This document shows positions 55,215 to 64,000 of a DNA stretch of 64,000 nt, piece after piece (the first letter of the stretch is position 1; each line of letters starts with the position of its first letter). The DNA is taken from the NCBI GenBank assembly GCA_003252075.1, contig QKDO01000113.1:29506-93505 (forward strand). The letters run 5' to 3'. The stretch is from Nitrospirota bacterium. GTDB lineage: Bacteria; Nitrospirota; Thermodesulfovibrionia; Thermodesulfovibrionales; UBA6898. Both the position numbers and the translations under genes were made by a program. Under the pieces are notes generated by a model. It was not told the DNA's origin. It saw nothing but the letters and a program-made list of their open reading frames with translations, and made no database searches.

Positions 55215-55884
55215 GATCCTGATCGGCATTGATTTTTCCGTCGCGTCTAAAGATGTCATAGAGATACTTACCGACGATGCCTTAGACCCGTCCCTTTTTC
55301 AGGAAATCGCAAGGACGAACACCAACCGGCCCGAGATTCTCGAACTGCTCCATTCACACCCTGATACTCCCGAAGATGTGAGGAACTCGGTCTCGGCCCT
55401 CCTTCATCTTCCCACACCGACATGCTCGCCCACTGCAGCGGCGAAACCGGAACGTCCGAAGGAGATACGCACGCAGAACATCCTGCAGAAGATTCAAACA
55501 TTATCTGTTTCTGAGAGATTACAGCTCGCAATGAAGGGAGGCAGGGAGATCAGGGGGATATTGATCAAGGATACGAACAAGGAAGTGATGCTCGGCGTTC
55601 TCGATAATCAGAAGATTACCGATACAGAGGTCGAGATGATAGCGCGGTCCCGATCCATAAGCGACGAAGCACTGAGAAGAATTGCCAAGAACAGGGAGTG
55701 GCTGAAAAAGTATGCCGTTGTATTTGCCCTGGTGACCAATCCCAAGACCCCCCCCGGCATATCGATCGGCCTGGTGGGCAATCTCAAGACTAAGGATCTT
55801 GTCATCCTCGAGAAGAATAAGAACGTACCCGAAGCGGTCAGAAGCGCCGGGAAACGTCTGCTCGCCGCGAGGAAGCCAAAATGA
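55201..55884 (+). CDS. Uncharacterised helical-repeat (HEAT/leucine-rich-variant-like) protein
   Basis: I do not recognise a named family. From the TTG at 55201 (AGGAG 8 bases upstream) it has 227 residues and overlaps tlyA by 14 bases. The N-terminal third is short helices (SLFQEIARTNTNRPEILELL). A proline-rich linker follows at about 80-100. The C-terminal two-thirds repeats a pattern of helix pairs: SDEALRRIAKNREWLKKY, then VTNPKTPPGISIGLV, then KNVPEAVRSAGKRLLAARK. Such variants of leucine-rich/HEAT repeats recur in Geobacter- and Nitrospira-like genomes as hypothetical proteins. No signal peptide or membrane span. Confidence 0.8.
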   Translation: MEESRILIGIDFSVASKDVIEILTDDALDPSLFQEIARTNTNRPEILELLHSHPDTPEDVRNSVSALLHLPTPTCSPTAAAKPERPKEIRTQNILQKIQTLSVSERLQLAMKGGREIRGILIKDTNKEVMLGVLDNQKITDTEVEMIARSRSISDEALRRIAKNREWLKKYAVVFALVTNPKTPPGISIGLVGNLKTKDLVILEKNKNVPEAVRSAGKRLLAARKPK

Positions 55885-56088
55885 CCGCCTGTCATAAGGA
55901 AATGCGATCACCCTCCTCTGCCCGCTCATTTCCATCACACCTTCTTTCAGATATCTTTCAAAATGCATGACATGGCCTTGAGCATCAAATCCCTGCTTTC
56001 CATCTGACCACGTGCAACCGCGGCGAACTTTTTATTGAATTTTTCCTGGAAATACCGTTTAATAATTGCTCACTGAGGACAAGATACA

Positions 56089-57243
56089 ATGAAGCACCGT
56101 TTCAGAATCGAAAAATCACATTTAAAGATTACCACGAAGTCCACGATCCGGAAAACGGTCGAGTTCATCAGGAACACAGTCATCGAACCGCCATACCTTC
56201 TGGTGGACAAGGCAAGAGTTCGTCAGAAAGTCCATGATATCGGAAAGCATATCAGGCATGCCGAGGTCTTCTATGCCGTCAAGGCAAATCCGGATATCGA
56301 GGTACTGAAGCTCGTTAACAGTCTTGGCATCGGTTTTGAGATAGCATCGGAAGGGGAGCTGAACATCCTTGCTTCCATAGGGGTTTCCAGTGCAAGGATA
56401 ATTACTAGTAATCCTATCAAATCCTTCCGGTTTCTCAGGATGGCAGCTGAGGCCGGCATTAAGTATTATTCCTTCGATTCGGAAGCCGAGGTCCTGAAAC
56501 TTCGAGACTATGTACCGGGGACTAATGTGTACGTCAGACTTTCGGTCCCGAACGAGGGAAGCGAATGGCCCCTGAGCAAGAAGTTTGCCGTTGAAGTCGA
56601 TGAAGCAGAGCAACTACTCATTCTTGCTAAGAAAAAAGGCCTGAACCCCGTCGGCATAACCTTTCATGTGGGATCACAGTGCACGAACATCTACAACTGG
56701 AACTCAGCGCTGAACAAGGCAAAAGACCTGTGGGAGAGGGCTGAAAAGGCCGGCATCAAACTTTCACTTCTGAACATCGGAGGCGGCTACCCGATTCGGT
56801 ATACCAAGGACGTCGTCGGCATTTCTGCAATCGATAAAAATATCAATAAACTGATCTATGAGAAGTTTCCGAGAAAAATCCGGGTGCTTATTGAGCCTGG
56901 CAGGGCCGTCGTGGGTGATGCTGGCATTTTTGTCACGCGCGTCATCGGAAAAGCCTCCCGGGGTGATGAGGAATGGCTCTCTCTTGATGTAGGCGTATTC
57001 AACGGGCTCATGGAGAGCGTTGGCGGTATTAAATATACCTACATCGTGGAAGGCTCACGGGAAACCAGAAAATGGACACTTGCCGGCCCGAGCTGCGACA
57101 GTTTCGATGTCATAGAAAAAGACGTCATGCTCCCTGAACCTTCTGTCGGCAGCTATGTGCTCATTCTGTCCAGCGGAGCATATACGATTTCATATGCGTC
57201 TGAATTTAATGGTTTTTCCATACCGAAAACTATCCTGATTTGA
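56089..57243 (+). CDS. Ornithine/lysine-type PLP decarboxylase (alanine racemase fold)
   Basis: Group IV decarboxylase making putrescine (or cadaverine). The PLP lysine is in VFYAVKANPDIEVL. The PLP-phosphate glycines are in NIGGGYP and EPGRAV. The active-site Cys motif GPSCDSFDVI fits ornithine decarboxylase, not diaminopimelate decarboxylase. HVGSQCTN carries the ring-stacking His. It has 384 residues. It ends 11 bases before speE, so the pair makes spermidine from ornithine. Substrate is inferred from the GPSCDSFD motif and the neighbour. Confidence 0.9.
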   Translation: MKHRFRIEKSHLKITTKSTIRKTVEFIRNTVIEPPYLLVDKARVRQKVHDIGKHIRHAEVFYAVKANPDIEVLKLVNSLGIGFEIASEGELNILASIGVSSARIITSNPIKSFRFLRMAAEAGIKYYSFDSEAEVLKLRDYVPGTNVYVRLSVPNEGSEWPLSKKFAVEVDEAEQLLILAKKKGLNPVGITFHVGSQCTNIYNWNSALNKAKDLWERAEKAGIKLSLLNIGGGYPIRYTKDVVGISAIDKNINKLIYEKFPRKIRVLIEPGRAVVGDAGIFVTRVIGKASRGDEEWLSLDVGVFNGLMESVGGIKYTYIVEGSRETRKWTLAGPSCDSFDVIEKDVMLPEPSVGSYVLILSSGAYTISYASEFNGFSIPKTILI

Positions 57244-57254
57244 GAGGTGGCCCC

Positions 57255-58091
57255 ATGATCAGATTCTTCGAAAAAGACCCGTATGCGCCTATCCAGTATA
57301 CCTACGAAGTGAGCAAGATACTTTATCATAAACGCAGCGAGTTCCAGGACATCATGGTATTTGAGAATCCGCACTTCGGAAAAATTCTGGTACTGGACGG
57401 GGTAGTTCAGATTACGGAAAAGGACGAACTCTTTTACCATGAGATGCTGACGCATGTGGTAATGTGCAGTCACCCCGAACCGAAGACGGTGGTTGTGATC
57501 GGCGGCGGTGATGGGGGAACCGTCCGAGAAGTCCTAAAGCACAAATCTGTTGAGAAGGTCTATTTTATTGAGATCGATGAAGATGTCATCAAGGTATCAC
57601 AAAAGTTCTTTCCTCGCGTGGCATGCGGGATCACCGATAAACGGGTCCAGATCAAATGCATGGACGGAGCCGAGTTCGTAAAGAGAAGGACAGCGGATAT
57701 TGATCTTGTAATCGTCGATTCTACGGACATCATAGGATTTGCAAAAAGTCTCTTTACAAAGAAATTCTTCCATTCTGTCAAGAACTGCCTGACCCCGGAC
57801 GGCATGTACGTTTCACTCTCGGAATCACTCCATTTCCATAAAGATATTGTGATCGGGGTGCAGGAGACACTGCGATCTGTATTTCCTGTCGTCGATCTCT
57901 ATACCGCACCCATAGCAACATATGCCGGAAACTGGTGGACCTTTTCGATCGGTTCCAAGCAATTAGACCCCAGAGAGATCAGGACAAAGCATAAGATAAG
58001 GTGTAGATATTACTCTGACGAAATCCACAGCAATGCATTTCTGCCAAGATCTATGTACCAGAGGCTTATGACAAGAAAACTTGATTGGTAA
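57255..58091 (+). CDS. speE: Spermidine synthase (polyamine aminopropyltransferase)
   Basis: Transfers aminopropyl from decarboxylated SAM to putrescine. The nucleotide-binding signature is VVVIGGGDGGTVREVLKH. The gate-keeping loop includes VIVDSTDIIG, where most SpeE have DSTDPIG. I use the ATG at 57255, 6 bases after GAGGTGG; 278 residues. speD is not in the window. Confidence 0.95.
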   Translation: MIRFFEKDPYAPIQYTYEVSKILYHKRSEFQDIMVFENPHFGKILVLDGVVQITEKDELFYHEMLTHVVMCSHPEPKTVVVIGGGDGGTVREVLKHKSVEKVYFIEIDEDVIKVSQKFFPRVACGITDKRVQIKCMDGAEFVKRRTADIDLVIVDSTDIIGFAKSLFTKKFFHSVKNCLTPDGMYVSLSESLHFHKDIVIGVQETLRSVFPVVDLYTAPIATYAGNWWTFSIGSKQLDPREIRTKHKIRCRYYSDEIHSNAFLPRSMYQRLMTRKLDW

Positions 58092-58132
58092 ATCAATATA
58101 ACCTATTGTTTTTTAATTATAATTGTTTGCGC

Positions 58133-58161
58133 TTGACACGTCTTGAGCCAACCTGTTAAAT
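58133..58161 (+). promoter_or_regulatory. Sigma-70 promoter of hrcA-grpE-dnaK
   Basis: Perfect TTGACA (58133-58138), 17-base spacer, TTAAAT (58156-58161). Transcription should begin at about 58168, inside the CIRCE element. Confidence 0.85.
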
Positions 58162-58163
58162 TA

Positions 58164-58190
58164 TTAGCACTCGAAGAAGGAGAGTGCTAA
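58164..58190 (+). promoter_or_regulatory. CIRCE operator (HrcA binding site)
   Basis: Perfect inverted repeat TTAGCACTC (58164-58172), nine bases, GAGTGCTAA (58182-58190), the exact CIRCE consensus. It overlaps the expected transcription start. The ribosome-binding site AAGGAG (58177-58182) sits within the spacer, so the RNA hairpin could also mask it. Confidence 0.98.
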
Positions 58191-58192
58191 AC

Positions 58193-59221
58193 GTGCTTGA
58201 CGATCGCAGCAAAAAGATTCTTCATGCGGTTATACAGCTTTACATAAGCTCGCCGGGTCCGGTAGGCTCAAGGTCCATTACGAAGAAGTTCCCCATCGGC
58301 CTTTCACCGGCCACCATCCGCAATATCATGTCTGACCTCGAGGATATGGGCTTCCTTCGTCAGCCGCATACATCGGCGGGCCGGGTACCTACAGACAGCG
58401 GTTATCGTTTTTATGTGGATGCCCTGACAGCAGAAAAGTCGGATAACGATGCAGAGCTGGCTTCTGAACTCATACGAAAGCTTGAACTTATCAGAACAGA
58501 TATCAATTCATTCCTCGACAATGCGTCGCGCATGCTGTCAGAGCTCTCGCACTATATCGGGATATCTGTGTCACTGAATACTCATCAAACCATGCTGAGC
58601 AGGATTGAGCTGCTTCCTTACCGAAAAAACCAGATAGCGGTCATGCTGATCACTGACGAAGCGGTGATCAAGAACAAGATCATTTCCGTGGAGCAGGAAG
58701 TATCGCGGGAGGACCTTAACAGGCTCGCGGGATACTTAAATGAGCGCTATGCAGGACACACCTTGGAGGATATCAGAAAAACGATCGTTGCGGAAATAGC
58801 GAATGACCGCATACTCTGTGACGGACTTATAAGAGAAGCAATGGCGATCTGCAATAATATCTTTTCCGCATCCGAGAGCGATGTGTTCATATCGGGGTTG
58901 TCCGAAGTGCTAACTCTGCCTGATTTCTGTGATATCGAAAGGATCCGCAGGCTTTTCAGAACCATCGAGGACAAGCATGTAATCCTCAGCCTTCTGGAAA
59001 AGATATCTGCCACGGACGGTCCTCAGGTGCTCATCGGGTCGGAAAACCCGCTTGATGAGCTGAAACAGTTCAGTTTTGTTGCCGCACCTTACTGCGAAGG
59101 AAGCCGCCCCATCGGCGCAATAGCCATCATCGGCCCAACCAGGATGAACTACGGACAGGCTATCTATCTGGTGGATATGACAGCAAAATTTATTACCGAT
59201 ATCTTTTCTTACTCACGATAG
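58193..59221 (+). CDS. hrcA: Heat-inducible transcription repressor HrcA
   Basis: Represses chaperone genes at CIRCE and is itself folded by GroEL. The winged helix covers about 1-85 (IQLYISSPGPVGSRSITKKF; LSPATIRNIMSDLEDMGFL). GAF-like and dimerisation domains follow. I choose the GTG at 58193, 10 bases after AAGGAG; the GTG at 58184 lies inside CIRCE and is too close to that site. It has 342 residues. It leads hrcA-grpE-dnaK and is autoregulated through CIRCE. Confidence 0.95.
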   Translation: MLDDRSKKILHAVIQLYISSPGPVGSRSITKKFPIGLSPATIRNIMSDLEDMGFLRQPHTSAGRVPTDSGYRFYVDALTAEKSDNDAELASELIRKLELIRTDINSFLDNASRMLSELSHYIGISVSLNTHQTMLSRIELLPYRKNQIAVMLITDEAVIKNKIISVEQEVSREDLNRLAGYLNERYAGHTLEDIRKTIVAEIANDRILCDGLIREAMAICNNIFSASESDVFISGLSEVLTLPDFCDIERIRRLFRTIEDKHVILSLLEKISATDGPQVLIGSENPLDELKQFSFVAAPYCEGSRPIGAIAIIGPTRMNYGQAIYLVDMTAKFITDIFSYSR

Positions 59222-59229
59222 GAAGGTGC

Positions 59230-59844
59230 ATGTTGGAAGATAATGGTCTGAACAGCAAGAAAGAAGAAGATTTTAACGAAGACGATCTCGAATTGGTGGA
59301 TATTGAATCCGAGGACGTAGAACAGCCGGATGCAACAACAAAGACCACGGAGACCGAAGAACTGAATAACAAGTACCTGCGCCTGTACGCAGACTTTGAA
59401 AATTATCGGAAAAGGGTCAACAAGGAAAAGGAAGACCTCATACGCTATGGGAACGAGTCACTGCTCTATGAACTCCTTCCCGCTATAGACAACCTTGAGC
59501 TGGCCATGAAACACGCCTCCGGTGATGCCAACACCGGTCTGGTCCAAGGCGTTGAGGTAACGCTCAAAGAACTTCAGCGCACGCTCGAGAAGTTCGGGCT
59601 TACGCGCATTGCCGCAAAAGGCATGCCTTTTGACCCTACGGTCCATCATGCCATGTCCCAGATAGAGCGGCAAGACATTCCTGAAAAAATGGTCGCAGAG
59701 GAGTTTAGAGCAGGATATCGGTATCGGGAAAAGGTGCTGAGACCTTCACTTGTTTCGGTCTCAGTCAAGCCTCAAAACAGCGAAAAGCAGGATGCAGATT
59801 CGGTTAAAATAAAAATTCAGGATACCATAGAGGAGGAAAGATAA
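59230..59844 (+). CDS. grpE: Nucleotide exchange factor GrpE
   Basis: Releases ADP from DnaK. An acidic disordered N-terminus (about 1-50) leads to the long dimer coiled coil ([20 protein letters not shown]) and the C-terminal beta wing ([33 protein letters not shown]). It has 204 residues. It ends 1 base before dnaK. Confidence 0.97.
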   Translation: MLEDNGLNSKKEEDFNEDDLELVDIESEDVEQPDATTKTTETEELNNKYLRLYADFENYRKRVNKEKEDLIRYGNESLLYELLPAIDNLELAMKHASGDANTGLVQGVEVTLKELQRTLEKFGLTRIAAKGMPFDPTVHHAMSQIERQDIPEKMVAEEFRAGYRYREKVLRPSLVSVSVKPQNSEKQDADSVKIKIQDTIEEER

Positions 59845-59845
59845 T

Positions 59846-61765
59846 ATGGGAAAGGCAATTGGTATTGACCTGGGAACCACAAACTCATGCGTAGCAGTAG
59901 TTCAGGGCGGAGAGCCCGTTGTTATACCAAATCAGGAAGGAACCAGGACGACACCTTCGGTCGTCGCCATCACGGACAAGGGTGAGCGCCTTGTGGGACA
60001 GATTGCAAAACGCCAGGCTATCACCAACCCGGAAAACACCATCTTCTCGATAAAGAGGCTTATGGGCAGGAAATATGTCTCCCCCGAGGTTGATCATGCG
60101 AAGAAAAGGCTGCCGTACAAGATTGTTGAAGCGTCCAATGGAGATGCTCATGTAGAGATCTCTGGCAAGAAATACTCACCGCCTGAAGTCTCCGCCATGA
60201 TTCTTCAGAAACTCAAACAGGCAGCTGAAGACTATCTCGGGGAGAAAGTAACAGAGGCGGTTATCACCGTGCCCGCCTATTTCAATGACAGCCAGAGACA
60301 GGCAACCAAGGACGCCGGAAGGATTGCAGGTCTCAACGTGCTCAGGATCATCAATGAACCGACTGCTGCGGCGCTCGCTTATGGTATGGATAAAAAGAAG
60401 GAAGAAAAGGTCGCAGTGTATGACCTTGGAGGCGGAACATTTGACATCTCGATACTTGAGATCGGCGAAGGCGTCATCGAAGTCAAATCAACGAACGGTG
60501 ATACGTTTCTCGGCGGTGACGACTTTGACCTCAGGATCATCGACTGGATGGTAGAGGAATTCAAGAAAGACCAGGGCATCGATCTCAAAAATGACAAGAT
60601 GGCGCTCCAGAGGCTTAAGGAAGCTGCCGAGCGTGCAAAGATCGAGCTATCGACAGCCACGGAAACCGAGATCAACCTCCCCTTCGTAACTGCTGATGCC
60701 ACAGGACCGAAACACCTTCTCATGAAGATAGCCAGGGCAAAGTTCGAACAGCTCACGGCTGATCTTTTTGATAATACGATCGGCCCATGCAAGAACGCCC
60801 TTAGCGATGCCGGCCTCTCTGCCGGCAATATTGATGAAGTTCTGCTTGTCGGGGGTCAGACCAGGACACCGAAGGTACAGCAGACGGTACAGTCATTCTT
60901 TGGTAAGGAGCCCAATCGAACGGTTAACCCTGACGAGGTGGTTGCAGTCGGCGCAGCGATCCAGGCGGCGGTACTCAAGGGCGACGTTAAGGAAGTGCTG
61001 CTTCTGGATGTAACGCCCCTTTCTCTGGGAATTGAGACCCTGGGTGGCATCTTCACGAAGATCATCGAAAGGAATACGACCATACCAACAAAAAAGAGCC
61101 AGATATTCTCGACGGCTACGGACAACCAGCCTGCGGTTACGATCAAGATTTGCCAAGGAGAGCGCGAGATGGCGGCTGACAACAAACTCCTCGGCAATTT
61201 TGAACTGATCGGCATCCCTCCGGCTCCCCGGGGTGTACCGCAGATCGAGGTCTCTTTTGATATTGATGCCAACGGCATACTCCACGTCTCGGCCAAAGAC
61301 CTCGGCACAAACAAAGAGCAGTCGATCCGGATAACGGCTTCGAGCGGGCTTACTGAGGAAGAAATCAAGAAAATGGTGCGCGATGCGGATGAGCACGGAC
61401 AGGAGGATCATAAAAAGAAGCAGCTTGCTGAGGCAAGGAACAATGCAGACACGCTTGTTTACACGGTCGAGAAGTCACTCGCTGATTATGCAGAAAAGAT
61501 TTCTCCTGACGAAAAACGCGATATCGAAGAAGCACTTGAACACTGTAAGAAACTGAAGGAGTCGAGCTCGGATCCTGCGGAAATCAAGACAGCGACAGAC
61601 AAACTGACGCAGGTGTCACACAAGCTTGCCGAACATCTCTATAAGTCAACCGGTGCCCAGACACAGCAGGGCGGCCCCACAGACGGATCGGGCCAAAGCA
61701 CCAAACCTGCCGAGGAAGAAGTTGTCGAAGCAGAGTTTGAGGACGTTGACAAGGATAAGAAGTAA
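59846..61765 (+). CDS. dnaK: Chaperone Hsp70 DnaK
   Basis: ATP-dependent Hsp70. The N-terminus [20 protein letters not shown], phosphate loop [15 protein letters not shown] and linker [14 protein letters not shown] are clear. The tail ends [14 protein letters not shown], close to the EEVD-like bacterial terminus. It has 639 residues. Regulated by CIRCE upstream of hrcA; a terminator follows it. Confidence 0.99.
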   Translation: MGKAIGIDLGTTNSCVAVVQGGEPVVIPNQEGTRTTPSVVAITDKGERLVGQIAKRQAITNPENTIFSIKRLMGRKYVSPEVDHAKKRLPYKIVEASNGDAHVEISGKKYSPPEVSAMILQKLKQAAEDYLGEKVTEAVITVPAYFNDSQRQATKDAGRIAGLNVLRIINEPTAAALAYGMDKKKEEKVAVYDLGGGTFDISILEIGEGVIEVKSTNGDTFLGGDDFDLRIIDWMVEEFKKDQGIDLKNDKMALQRLKEAAERAKIELSTATETEINLPFVTADATGPKHLLMKIARAKFEQLTADLFDNTIGPCKNALSDAGLSAGNIDEVLLVGGQTRTPKVQQTVQSFFGKEPNRTVNPDEVVAVGAAIQAAVLKGDVKEVLLLDVTPLSLGIETLGGIFTKIIERNTTIPTKKSQIFSTATDNQPAVTIKICQGEREMAADNKLLGNFELIGIPPAPRGVPQIEVSFDIDANGILHVSAKDLGTNKEQSIRITASSGLTEEEIKKMVRDADEHGQEDHKKKQLAEARNNADTLVYTVEKSLADYAEKISPDEKRDIEEALEHCKKLKESSSDPAEIKTATDKLTQVSHKLAEHLYKSTGAQTQQGGPTDGSGQSTKPAEEEVVEAEFEDVDKDKK

Positions 61766-61782
61766 CGGTCAGACTCAACACA

Positions 61783-61836
61783 AGAGGGGTTCAGGGGTAT
61801 GTGTGCAGCAGCACATGTACCCTTGGGCCTCTTTTT
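61783..61836 (+). terminator. Intrinsic terminator between dnaK and dnaJ
   Basis: A long hairpin: AGAGG with CCTCT at the base, GGGTA with TACCC in the middle, TGTGTGC with GCACATG near an AGCA loop, then TTTTT (61832-61836). It would reduce dnaJ expression relative to dnaK or separate the two units. Confidence 0.8.
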
Positions 61837-61877
61837 CATATATACTTCAACAATTACCCTGACAAGGAACTATTGAT

Positions 61878-62984
61878 GTGAAAGATTATTACGATATACT
61901 CGGCGTCCCGCGGGATGCCTCTCAGGAAGAAATAAAGAAAATGTTCAGGCAGATGGCCCTGAAGCACCATCCTGATCGTAATGCAGGAGACAAGGCATCA
62001 GAAGACAGGTTCAAGGAGATCAACGAGGCCTATTCTTGTCTCAGCGATCCGGAAAAACGGGCACACTATGACCGCTTCGGAACAGCTGACGGGTTCGGCT
62101 CCGGGCAAGGTCCCTTCTCCAGTGGAGCTGGATTCGGAGACATCTTCGAGGATATCTTCGGGGATCTGTTTGGCGCCGGATTCGGCAGTCAGCGCCGACA
62201 GCGGCCGACAAGAGGCAATGATCTCAGATATGACCTTGATCTGACACTCGAAGAAGCCGTCTTCGGCACGGAGAAGGTGATCACGTTCCCAAGGCTTCAG
62301 AAGTGCGATACATGCAATGGAAGCGGCTCAGAACCCGGCAAGCAACCCGAAGTTTGCAGTTCGTGCCGTGGTTCGGGCCAGATGAGATATCAGCAGGGAT
62401 TTTTCAGCGTTTCAAAGACCTGCGGGAAATGCTCTGGCAGTGGCAAGATCATCACACATCCGTGCAAACAGTGCAAAGGCCATGGTTTCATAAGAGAACA
62501 GAAATCCGTCAATCTCAGGATTCCGCCCGGCGTTGACTCAGGATCAAGGCTGAAGATCTCGGGAGAAGGTGAGCCAGGCCACTTCAATGGTCCTCCCGGC
62601 GACCTGTATGTCGTACTCACTGTCGAGGAACATCCTTTCTTCAAGAGAGAAGGCACAGAGCTTTTCTGCGACTTCCCGGTCTCCTTCACAACTGCAGCGC
62701 TGGGAGCCGAGATAGAGGTGCCCACCCTTGATGGCTCAGCAAAACTGAAAATTCCTCCAGGAACATCTTCAGGCAAGATATTTACGCTGAAAGGAAAAGG
62801 TGTACCCCGTGTCGGCAGCTCTCATAGGGGGAATCAGCTCATCAGGGTCTATATCGACGTTCCCAAGAAACTGACGCAACGACAGAAAGAACTTCTGGAG
62901 GAATTCGCATCCATCAGCACTGATGAAACGGGAAAAAGCTTCAAGGACCGCCTGAAGGACCTCTTTACCGGGGTTGAGAATTAA
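61878..62984 (+). CDS. dnaJ: Chaperone Hsp40 DnaJ
   Basis: Co-chaperone that stimulates DnaK. J domain (1-70) with HPD in LKHHPDRNAGD. A G/F region follows (about 75-110). Four CxxCxGxG zinc motifs follow (CDTCNGSG, CSSCRGSG, CGKCSGSG, CKQCKGHG), then the substrate domain. It has 368 residues. Start is GTG at 61878, preceded by a weak AAGGAA. It is separated from dnaK by a terminator. Confidence 0.97.
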   Translation: MKDYYDILGVPRDASQEEIKKMFRQMALKHHPDRNAGDKASEDRFKEINEAYSCLSDPEKRAHYDRFGTADGFGSGQGPFSSGAGFGDIFEDIFGDLFGAGFGSQRRQRPTRGNDLRYDLDLTLEEAVFGTEKVITFPRLQKCDTCNGSGSEPGKQPEVCSSCRGSGQMRYQQGFFSVSKTCGKCSGSGKIITHPCKQCKGHGFIREQKSVNLRIPPGVDSGSRLKISGEGEPGHFNGPPGDLYVVLTVEEHPFFKREGTELFCDFPVSFTTAALGAEIEVPTLDGSAKLKIPPGTSSGKIFTLKGKGVPRVGSSHRGNQLIRVYIDVPKKLTQRQKELLEEFASISTDETGKSFKDRLKDLFTGVEN

Positions 62985-63012
62985 CGTCGTCATCGCCCTC
63001 CATTAGCTCTAC

Positions 63013-63747
63013 ATGACCAGGATATTTATCGAAAGTACCATCAGGGAGAGGACTTCGATCGAACTTACCGGCGACAAAGCGCACTATCTCGCAACAGTTC
63101 TCAGATGCACTCCCGGGAGCAAGCTTAGCGTTATCGACAACTCAGGTTCAGCGTACTTGGCATGCATTGTCTCAGTTTCAAAGAAAAACGCCATACTCCA
63201 AATTGGGGAAAGATGCGAACCGGCACCCGAATCTCTCCTGGATATTACTCTTATGCAAGGTCTGCTGAAAGGCGAAAAAATGGAATTCGTCATCCAGAAG
63301 GCATCTGAACTGGGGGTAAGGCAGTTGTTTCCGGTTATCACCGAGCGGAGCCAGATACGAGAGACGCGTAAGCTCCAGCGCTGGAAGAAGATTGCGGAAG
63401 AGGCTTCGCGCCAGTGCGGCAGGGCTGCGGTCACCAGGGTCCTTGAGCCCCAGGAGCTCGAAGTTGTCATACATTCCCTTGATAATTCCATTACTGCGGG
63501 AATTATCTTCTGGGAGCATGCCAGCCTACCCTTCTCTTCTTCTCTCGAAAAGTGCAGAGGGAATAAACAGGTAATTCTTCTCACCGGCCCGGAGGGAGGA
63601 TTCTCTGAAAATGAAGTCAGGAGGGCTGCAGAAAAAGGTTTTCACGTCACCTCTATGGGAAAGCGGATTCTCCGTGCAGAGACAGCGGCAATCGCTGCTG
63701 TCTCTGTCACCCAGTACGTGCTCGGCGATCTTTCCTGCCGTTCGTAG
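63013..63747 (+). CDS. rsmE: 16S rRNA m3U1498 methyltransferase
   Basis: SPOUT methyltransferase acting on U1498 of 16S rRNA. The N-terminal PUA-like domain is at about 1-70 (HYLATVLRCTPGSKLSVIDN). The knot includes LLTGPEGGFSENEV and GKRILRAETAAIAAVSV. It has 244 residues. It follows dnaJ by 28 bases; dnaJ-rsmE is a frequent pair (often with prmA). Confidence 0.95.
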   Translation: MTRIFIESTIRERTSIELTGDKAHYLATVLRCTPGSKLSVIDNSGSAYLACIVSVSKKNAILQIGERCEPAPESLLDITLMQGLLKGEKMEFVIQKASELGVRQLFPVITERSQIRETRKLQRWKKIAEEASRQCGRAAVTRVLEPQELEVVIHSLDNSITAGIIFWEHASLPFSSSLEKCRGNKQVILLTGPEGGFSENEVRRAAEKGFHVTSMGKRILRAETAAIAAVSVTQYVLGDLSCRS

Positions 63748-63841
63748 CTTTACATATCTTGAGACTCTAGAATAAATATCCTATGCCGCTGGTTCTTCCG
63801 TCTGCAGGATGACGGTGACGTTGGCGGTGGATCCAATGGAC

Positions 63842-64000
63842 TCAGTTCAGCAACGAGACAGCCAGGTTCGACCATGAGATCGCTTTGACGTCGGGAGGCG
63901 GCGGACCGAAGAGATTGCTTGCAAAGATAATGAAAAGAGACAAGACAAGCAGCAAGAGACACTGTGAACCGGAGTAGTCGTCAGCACGTGTACTGCAGAG
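63842..64000 (-). other. Possible 3' end of an unidentified membrane protein gene
   Basis: At the right edge the minus strand has a 52-codon open frame ending in TGA at 63842-63844. It begins outside the window. It has a strong hydrophobic stretch (CLLLLVLSLFIIFASNLFG) then PPPPDVKAISWSNLAVSLLN, which looks protein-like. I cannot name it. The segment 63748-63841 shows no feature I can support. Confidence 0.3.

Noticed and set aside
55947..56069. 40-codon minus-strand open frame between the repeat-protein gene and the decarboxylase (protein-like, FNKKFAAVARGQMESRD)
   Set aside because: No ATG, GTG or TTG start before its middle and no ribosome-binding site; it may be a fossil but I cannot support it as a gene.

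Overview
This window reads as a chromosomal segment of a free-living, Gram-negative-type, probably anaerobic or microaerophilic bacterium. Pointers are a secretin-based type II secretion operon, a Tat-exported Hyd-2-type [NiFe] hydrogenase, a periplasmic triheme c7 cytochrome, a PyrD/PyrK (type 1B) dihydroorotate dehydrogenase and formate-tetrahydrofolate ligase. This mix is typical of Nitrospirota (Thermodesulfovibrionia-like) or of lineages formerly called Deltaproteobacteria. The assignment is an inference from gene style, not from a marker search. Gene density is high, many genes overlap by 1-20 bases, and there are no insertion sequences, prophage genes or CRISPR arrays.

Layout. 1-2893 (+): rpoN, hpf, rapZ. 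3046-5587 (-): queE, an EamA transporter, coaD, rsmD. 5912-9200 (-): a SurA-like foldase, purN, an ECF sigma factor, its zinc-finger anti-sigma factor and a DUF3106-like protein. 9424-12421 (+): fhs (GC-rich) and a histone-deacetylase-family protein. 12437-21444 (-): a long coupled operon mobA, tatA, alr, an uncatalogued 58-residue gene, then gspE-K-L-M-C-D. 21572-25607 (+): 6S RNA, rarA, RNase Y, ymdB. 25598-31466 (-): hydrogenase operon hybO-hybA-hybB-hybC-hybD-hypC. 31828-34000: osmC, a decayed acyl-CoA synthetase remnant, tadA, tRNA-Arg, a lipoprotein, tRNA-Ser. 34015-39320 (-): greA, pyrK, pyrD, a SAM hydrolase family gene, then iscR, a TusA-like gene, an IscS-like gene and iscU. 39482-48248: proS, rng with two unknown coupled genes, ychF, argS, ilvE, the c7 cytochrome. 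48507-63747 (+): guaB, guaA, ispA, dxs, tlyA, an unknown repeat protein, ornithine decarboxylase, speE, and hrcA-grpE-dnaK-dnaJ-rsmE under a CIRCE operator.

The main discovery candidate is the hydrogenase large subunit. Its frame is interrupted by one in-frame TGA exactly where the second cysteine of the N-terminal CGxC nickel-binding motif should be. The TGA is followed by a perfect 8-bp hairpin with a 4-base loop at the spacing of a bacterial SECIS element. The gene is therefore best read as a selenoprotein in which selenocysteine replaces the Ni-Fe bridging cysteine. That site differs from the C-terminal site used by classical [NiFeSe] hydrogenases; the C-terminal site here keeps both cysteines.

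Other points worth attention are an IscS-like protein with glutamine in place of the PLP lysine, an IscR-type operator placed so that the iscR message would be nearly leaderless (argS, ilvE and perhaps the deacetylase gene look similar), a 58-codon gene between alr and gspE, a frameshifted PrpE/Acs C-terminal remnant, and a structured intergenic stretch after the sigma-factor operon.
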